A stretch of 64,000 nt of DNA from an uncultured Tenacibaculum sp. (lineage in GTDB: Bacteria > Bacteroidota > Bacteroidia > Flavobacteriales > Flavobacteriaceae). Positions 61,462 to 64,000 of the stretch are shown here, piece by piece. Position 1 is the first letter of the stretch. Every line of letters starts with the position of its first letter. Location: positions 42,678 to 106,677 of the forward strand of contig CANNGJ010000010.1 in NCBI GenBank assembly GCA_947504185.1. Direction: 5' to 3'. Under the pieces are notes generated by a model that made no database searches, had not been told where the DNA came from, and was given only the letters and a program-made list of their open reading frames with translations. A program made the translations under genes and the position numbers.

Positions 61462-62715
61462 ATGGCAAAAGATTTATTTGATAGAATTAAAGGAGATAAA
61501 GGACCGTTAGGGAAATGGGCAGATAAAGCTGAGGGGTATTATGTATTCCCAAAATTAGAAGGGCCAATATCTAACAGAATGTCTTTCAATGGTAAAAAAG
61601 TAATTACTTGGAGTATCAATGATTACTTAGGTTTAGCGAATCATCCTGAAGTTTTAAAAGTAGATGGAGAATCAGCTGCATCAGACGGATTAGCATACCC
61701 AATGGGTGCTAGAATGATGTCAGGGCATACAAAGTACCATGAGCAATTAGAGCAAGAATGTGCTGAGTTTGTAGGTAAAGAAGCTTCTTATTTAGTGAAT
61801 TTCGGATACCAAGGAATGGTATCTGCAATTGATGCTTTAGTAAATAAAGATGATGTTATTGTATACGATATGGATACACATGCTTGTATTATTGATGGTG
61901 TTCGTTTACATGCAGGTAAGCGTTTTGTATATCGTCATAATGATATCGAGAGTTGTGAGAAAAACTTGATGCGTGCTACTAAAATGGCTGAAAAAACTGG
62001 TGGAGGAATCTTATTAGTTTCAGAAGGAGTTTTTGGTATGCGTGGAGAGCAAGGTCGTTTAGCTGAAATTGTAGCTTTAAAAGAAAAATACAACTTTCGT
62101 TTATTAGTTGATGATGCTCACGGGTTCGGAACACTTGGTGAAGGTGGTAGAGGTACAGGTTATGAGCAAGGGGTTCAAGATGGTATTGATGTATATTTTG
62201 CAACTTTTGCAAAATCTATGGCAGGTATAGGAGCTTTCTTTGCAGGAGATAAAGATGTCGTACAGTATTTACAATATAATATGCGATCTCAAATGTTTGC
62301 GAAATCATTACCAATGCCAATGGTAAAAGGAGCTTTAAAACGTTTAGATATGATTCGTACAATGCCTGAATTAAAAGATAATTTATGGAAGATTACGAAT
62401 GCTTTACAATCAGGTTTACGTAATGCAGGTTTCGATTTAGGAACTACACAAACGTGTATAACTCCTGTGTTTTTAAAAGGTGAAATTCCAGAAGCAATGG
62501 CAATGGTACATGATTTACGTGAAAATCATGGAGTGTTTTGTTCAATTGTAGTATATCCTGTAATTCCTAAAGGATTAATTATTTTAAGGTTGATTCCTAC
62601 AGCGCGCCACACAATCGAAGATGTTGATGAAACAATTGTAGCTTTCTCAGCAATTCGTGAAAAATTAGAGAATGGTACATATAAAAAGGTTGCCGAATCT
62701 ATCATGGCAGAATAA
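61462..62715 (+). CDS. PLP-dependent acyltransferase (alpha-oxoamine synthase family)
   Basis: 417 residues. Opens LGKWADKAEGYYVFPKLEGP. PLP site: GYQGMVSAIDAL for the early fold, DDAHGFGTLGEGGRG with the Asp that contacts the pyridine nitrogen, and the Schiff-base Lys in FATFAKSMAGIG. Members condense an acyl-CoA with an amino acid: serine palmitoyltransferase, glycine C-acetyltransferase, KBL, or the cysteate acyltransferase of sulfonolipid synthesis. In Bacteroidota the lipid-forming roles are likely, but the substrate cannot be read from sequence. Separate from pyc by 62 bases. Confidence 0.82.
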   Translation: MAKDLFDRIKGDKGPLGKWADKAEGYYVFPKLEGPISNRMSFNGKKVITWSINDYLGLANHPEVLKVDGESAASDGLAYPMGARMMSGHTKYHEQLEQECAEFVGKEASYLVNFGYQGMVSAIDALVNKDDVIVYDMDTHACIIDGVRLHAGKRFVYRHNDIESCEKNLMRATKMAEKTGGGILLVSEGVFGMRGEQGRLAEIVALKEKYNFRLLVDDAHGFGTLGEGGRGTGYEQGVQDGIDVYFATFAKSMAGIGAFFAGDKDVVQYLQYNMRSQMFAKSLPMPMVKGALKRLDMIRTMPELKDNLWKITNALQSGLRNAGFDLGTTQTCITPVFLKGEIPEAMAMVHDLRENHGVFCSIVVYPVIPKGLIILRLIPTARHTIEDVDETIVAFSAIREKLENGTYKKVAESIMAE

Positions 62716-62733
62716 AAAATAAGATTAATAATA

Positions 62734-62766
62734 AAAACTCATGAATATTTATTCATGAGTTTTTTG
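62734..62766 (+). terminator. Terminator after the PLP enzyme
   Basis: AAAACTCATGAAT and ATTCATGAGTTTT form a 13-bp stem with ATTT loop, followed by T residues. Confidence 0.9.
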
Positions 62767-62819
62767 TTTTATAGAAGAATCTAAATATTTTTGGAATCCT
62801 TTTTGAGTGATAAAAATTA

Positions 62820-63560
62820 ATGAAAAAATTAATATACATATATATAGTATTATTTACTGCTGCTTTGAGTGGTCAAATAAAAGACACCCTACCTAATTTT
62901 AATGATGAGTATTTTTTAGTGAAGAAAGGAGATACTTTAATGATTGCTTTAGATGAGGTTTCGATATTACCAAAACATAAATACAAAACAGCTTCAGATG
63001 TTAACTATTATTACTGGTTAAGAAGAAAGGTTTTTAAAGCATATCCTTATGCAGTTCTTGCAGCAAAAAGAATAGATAGTGTGAATTCTCGATTGGATAA
63101 AATAAAATCGAAAAGTCAAAAACGTAGATATGTAAAAAGAGTGCAAAAGTATTTAGAAGAAGAATTAACAAAACCATTAAAGAAGCTAACTAGAACTGAA
63201 GGTAGAATATTGTTAAAATTAATTCATCGTCAAACTGGTAAAACAGCCTTTAATAATATTAAAGAATTAAGGAGTGGTTGGAAAGCCTTTTGGTATAATG
63301 CTACGGCAAATGTTTTCAAGTTATCGTTAAAATCAGAGTATAGTCCAGAAACAGTAAATGAGGATTATTTGGTAGAAGATATTATCCAGCGGGCTATAAT
63401 AGATGAGAAGATAGAGTATCAGAAGCCAAAGCTCGACAAAGACTTCATCTCTATAGTCTCTAAGTCACGAGGAACTATTAATGTAGAGGAGTATAAAGAG
63501 ATGTTTAAGAAGATACGCAAGAAGCGTAAACGAAAGAATAAGAGAAAAAAGAAAAGCTAA
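62820..63560 (+). CDS. DUF4294 exported protein
   Basis: 246 residues. Signal peptide (about 1-19, ending AALSGQ), then a DUF4294 domain: DEVSILPKHKYKTASDVNYY and YYWLRRKVFKAYPYAVLAAK, followed by RTEGRILLKLIHRQTGKTAF and GWKAFWYNATANVFKLSLKS. The C-terminus is a Lys/Arg-rich tail (KKRKRKNKRKKKS). Role unknown in this Bacteroidota family. Single gene. Confidence 0.88.
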   Translation: MKKLIYIYIVLFTAALSGQIKDTLPNFNDEYFLVKKGDTLMIALDEVSILPKHKYKTASDVNYYYWLRRKVFKAYPYAVLAAKRIDSVNSRLDKIKSKSQKRRYVKRVQKYLEEELTKPLKKLTRTEGRILLKLIHRQTGKTAFNNIKELRSGWKAFWYNATANVFKLSLKSEYSPETVNEDYLVEDIIQRAIIDEKIEYQKPKLDKDFISIVSKSRGTINVEEYKEMFKKIRKKRKRKNKRKKKS

Positions 63561-63577
63561 AGAGCTTTTCTTTTTGT
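63546..63577 (+). terminator. Terminator overlapping the end of the DUF4294 gene
   Basis: AAAAAGAAAAGCT and AGCTTTTCTTTTT form a long stem whose left arm is the last coding bases; a T run follows. Confidence 0.7.
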
Positions 63578-63710
63578 TTAGAGCAAGTATTAAAACAAAC
63601 ATCATGTATAAATAATAGGAAAGGAAGCTGTTTTTCAAAAATATTCACACTATAATTAGCTGTATTTTAATGCTTTGAAAATTTCCAAAAAAATAACTTA
63701 AAAAAGGTTG

Positions 63711-63740
63711 TTGTTATGTTAAAAAAGGGTTCTATATTTG
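63711..63740 (+). promoter_or_regulatory. Stable-RNA promoter P1
   Basis: TTG (63711-63713), 19-base spacer, TATATTTG (63733-63740), followed by CACCCGCTAAGGG. First of three similar promoters. Confidence 0.65.
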
Positions 63741-63842
63741 CACCCGCTAAGGGAAAAACGCGAGTTCAGAAGTTAGCAAAAGTTCATTAAAATAGGGTTG
63801 TAGATTTCTTTAAGAAAAGATTAAAAATAAGTTAAGTTTTAC

Positions 63843-63874
63843 TTGTTTAGAATAAATAAAAGAGAGTATCTTTG
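63843..63874 (+). promoter_or_regulatory. Stable-RNA promoter P2
   Basis: TTG (63843-63845), 21-base spacer, TATCTTTG (63867-63874), exact TAnnTTTG, followed by CAGTCCG. Confidence 0.65.
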
Positions 63875-63942
63875 CAGTCCGTTTTAAAAACGAAAGTTCA
63901 TTAAGGTTAGCGAAAAATAAATTAAAAAAACTTTCAAAAAAG

Positions 63943-63973
63943 TTTGTCAGTTTTAAAATAGTTTATAAATTTG
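63943..63973 (+). promoter_or_regulatory. Stable-RNA promoter P3
   Basis: TTTG (63943-63946), 19-base spacer, TAAATTTG (63966-63973): an exact TTTG-N19-TAnnTTTG match. It is followed by CAACCGCTTTAAGAAAGCG, a short hairpin that resembles flavobacterial rRNA leaders. The RNA itself lies beyond the window. Confidence 0.7.
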
Positions 63974-64000
63974 CAACCGCTTTAAGAAAGCGATACGATC

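Noticed and set aside
1..64000. CRISPR arrays, tRNA genes, insertion sequences with transposase
   Set aside because: Scanned by eye for regularly spaced repeats, cloverleaf-like sequences and transposase motifs; none was found within the window.

Overview
The window comes from an AT-rich member of the Bacteroidota, almost certainly a gliding marine Flavobacteriaceae (Tenacibaculum/Polaribacter-like; the genus is a guess). The evidence is gliding-motility genes gldF and gldG, a type IX secretion sorting domain, -7 elements of the form TAnnTTTG, few Shine-Dalgarno sites, FabV enoyl reductase, carboxypeptidase-regulatory-like outer-membrane beta-barrel proteins, and flavobacterial families such as DUF2911 and DUF4294.

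Layout. 1-3.9 kb: fused keto-acid dehydrogenase E1 (running off the left edge), two exported proteins and a GNAT acetyltransferase. 4.0-10.7 kb: an accessory segment. It opens at a scar near 4019 where the C-terminal end of a TIGR01777/DUF1731 epimerase abuts a 5'-truncated peptidase-type ABC exporter. It continues with an HlyD adaptor, a T4 Rnl1-type RNA ligase, a frameshifted large serine recombinase and an unknown YIGQ-containing protein bounded by 10-bp inverted repeats. 10.8-33 kb: core genes, namely htpG, fabH, two tandem outer-membrane beta-barrel proteins, a pyrR-pyrB-rnz operon, a SulP transporter, a divergent oxyR/dps pair with a visible operator-like dyad, acetyl-CoA synthetase with a Crp-type regulator and a desaturase, and a TPR histidine kinase/LuxR response regulator pair. 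33.2-34.9 kb: a stretch without long genes that holds a small lipoprotein and four very short ORFs. Three of these have a convincing TAnnTTTG element and three are followed by strong terminators; two look like paralogues. 34.9-63.6 kb: MsbA-like ABC exporter, Na+/solute symporter preceded by an unlisted 35-residue membrane protein, aquaporin, gldFG, phoH, purC-fabV, MscS channel, a molybdenum hydroxylase (two subunits), pyruvate carboxylase and a PLP-dependent acyltransferase. 63.7-64.0 kb: three successive TAnnTTTG promoters at the right edge, probably driving a stable-RNA (likely rRNA) operon just outside the window.

Functional links. oxyR and dps form an oxidative-stress module. pyrR and pyrB are pyrimidine genes; rnz sits in the same run. 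acs, the Crp-type regulator and the desaturase lie in one direction with short spacing. gldF and gldG are the membrane part of the gliding ABC transporter. The 4-7.7 kb cluster looks like the surviving 3' end of a peptide (bacteriocin/RiPP-type) export operon with an unexpected RNA ligase as its last gene.

Limits: all family assignments are from reading motifs by eye. No database search, structure prediction or alignment was run.
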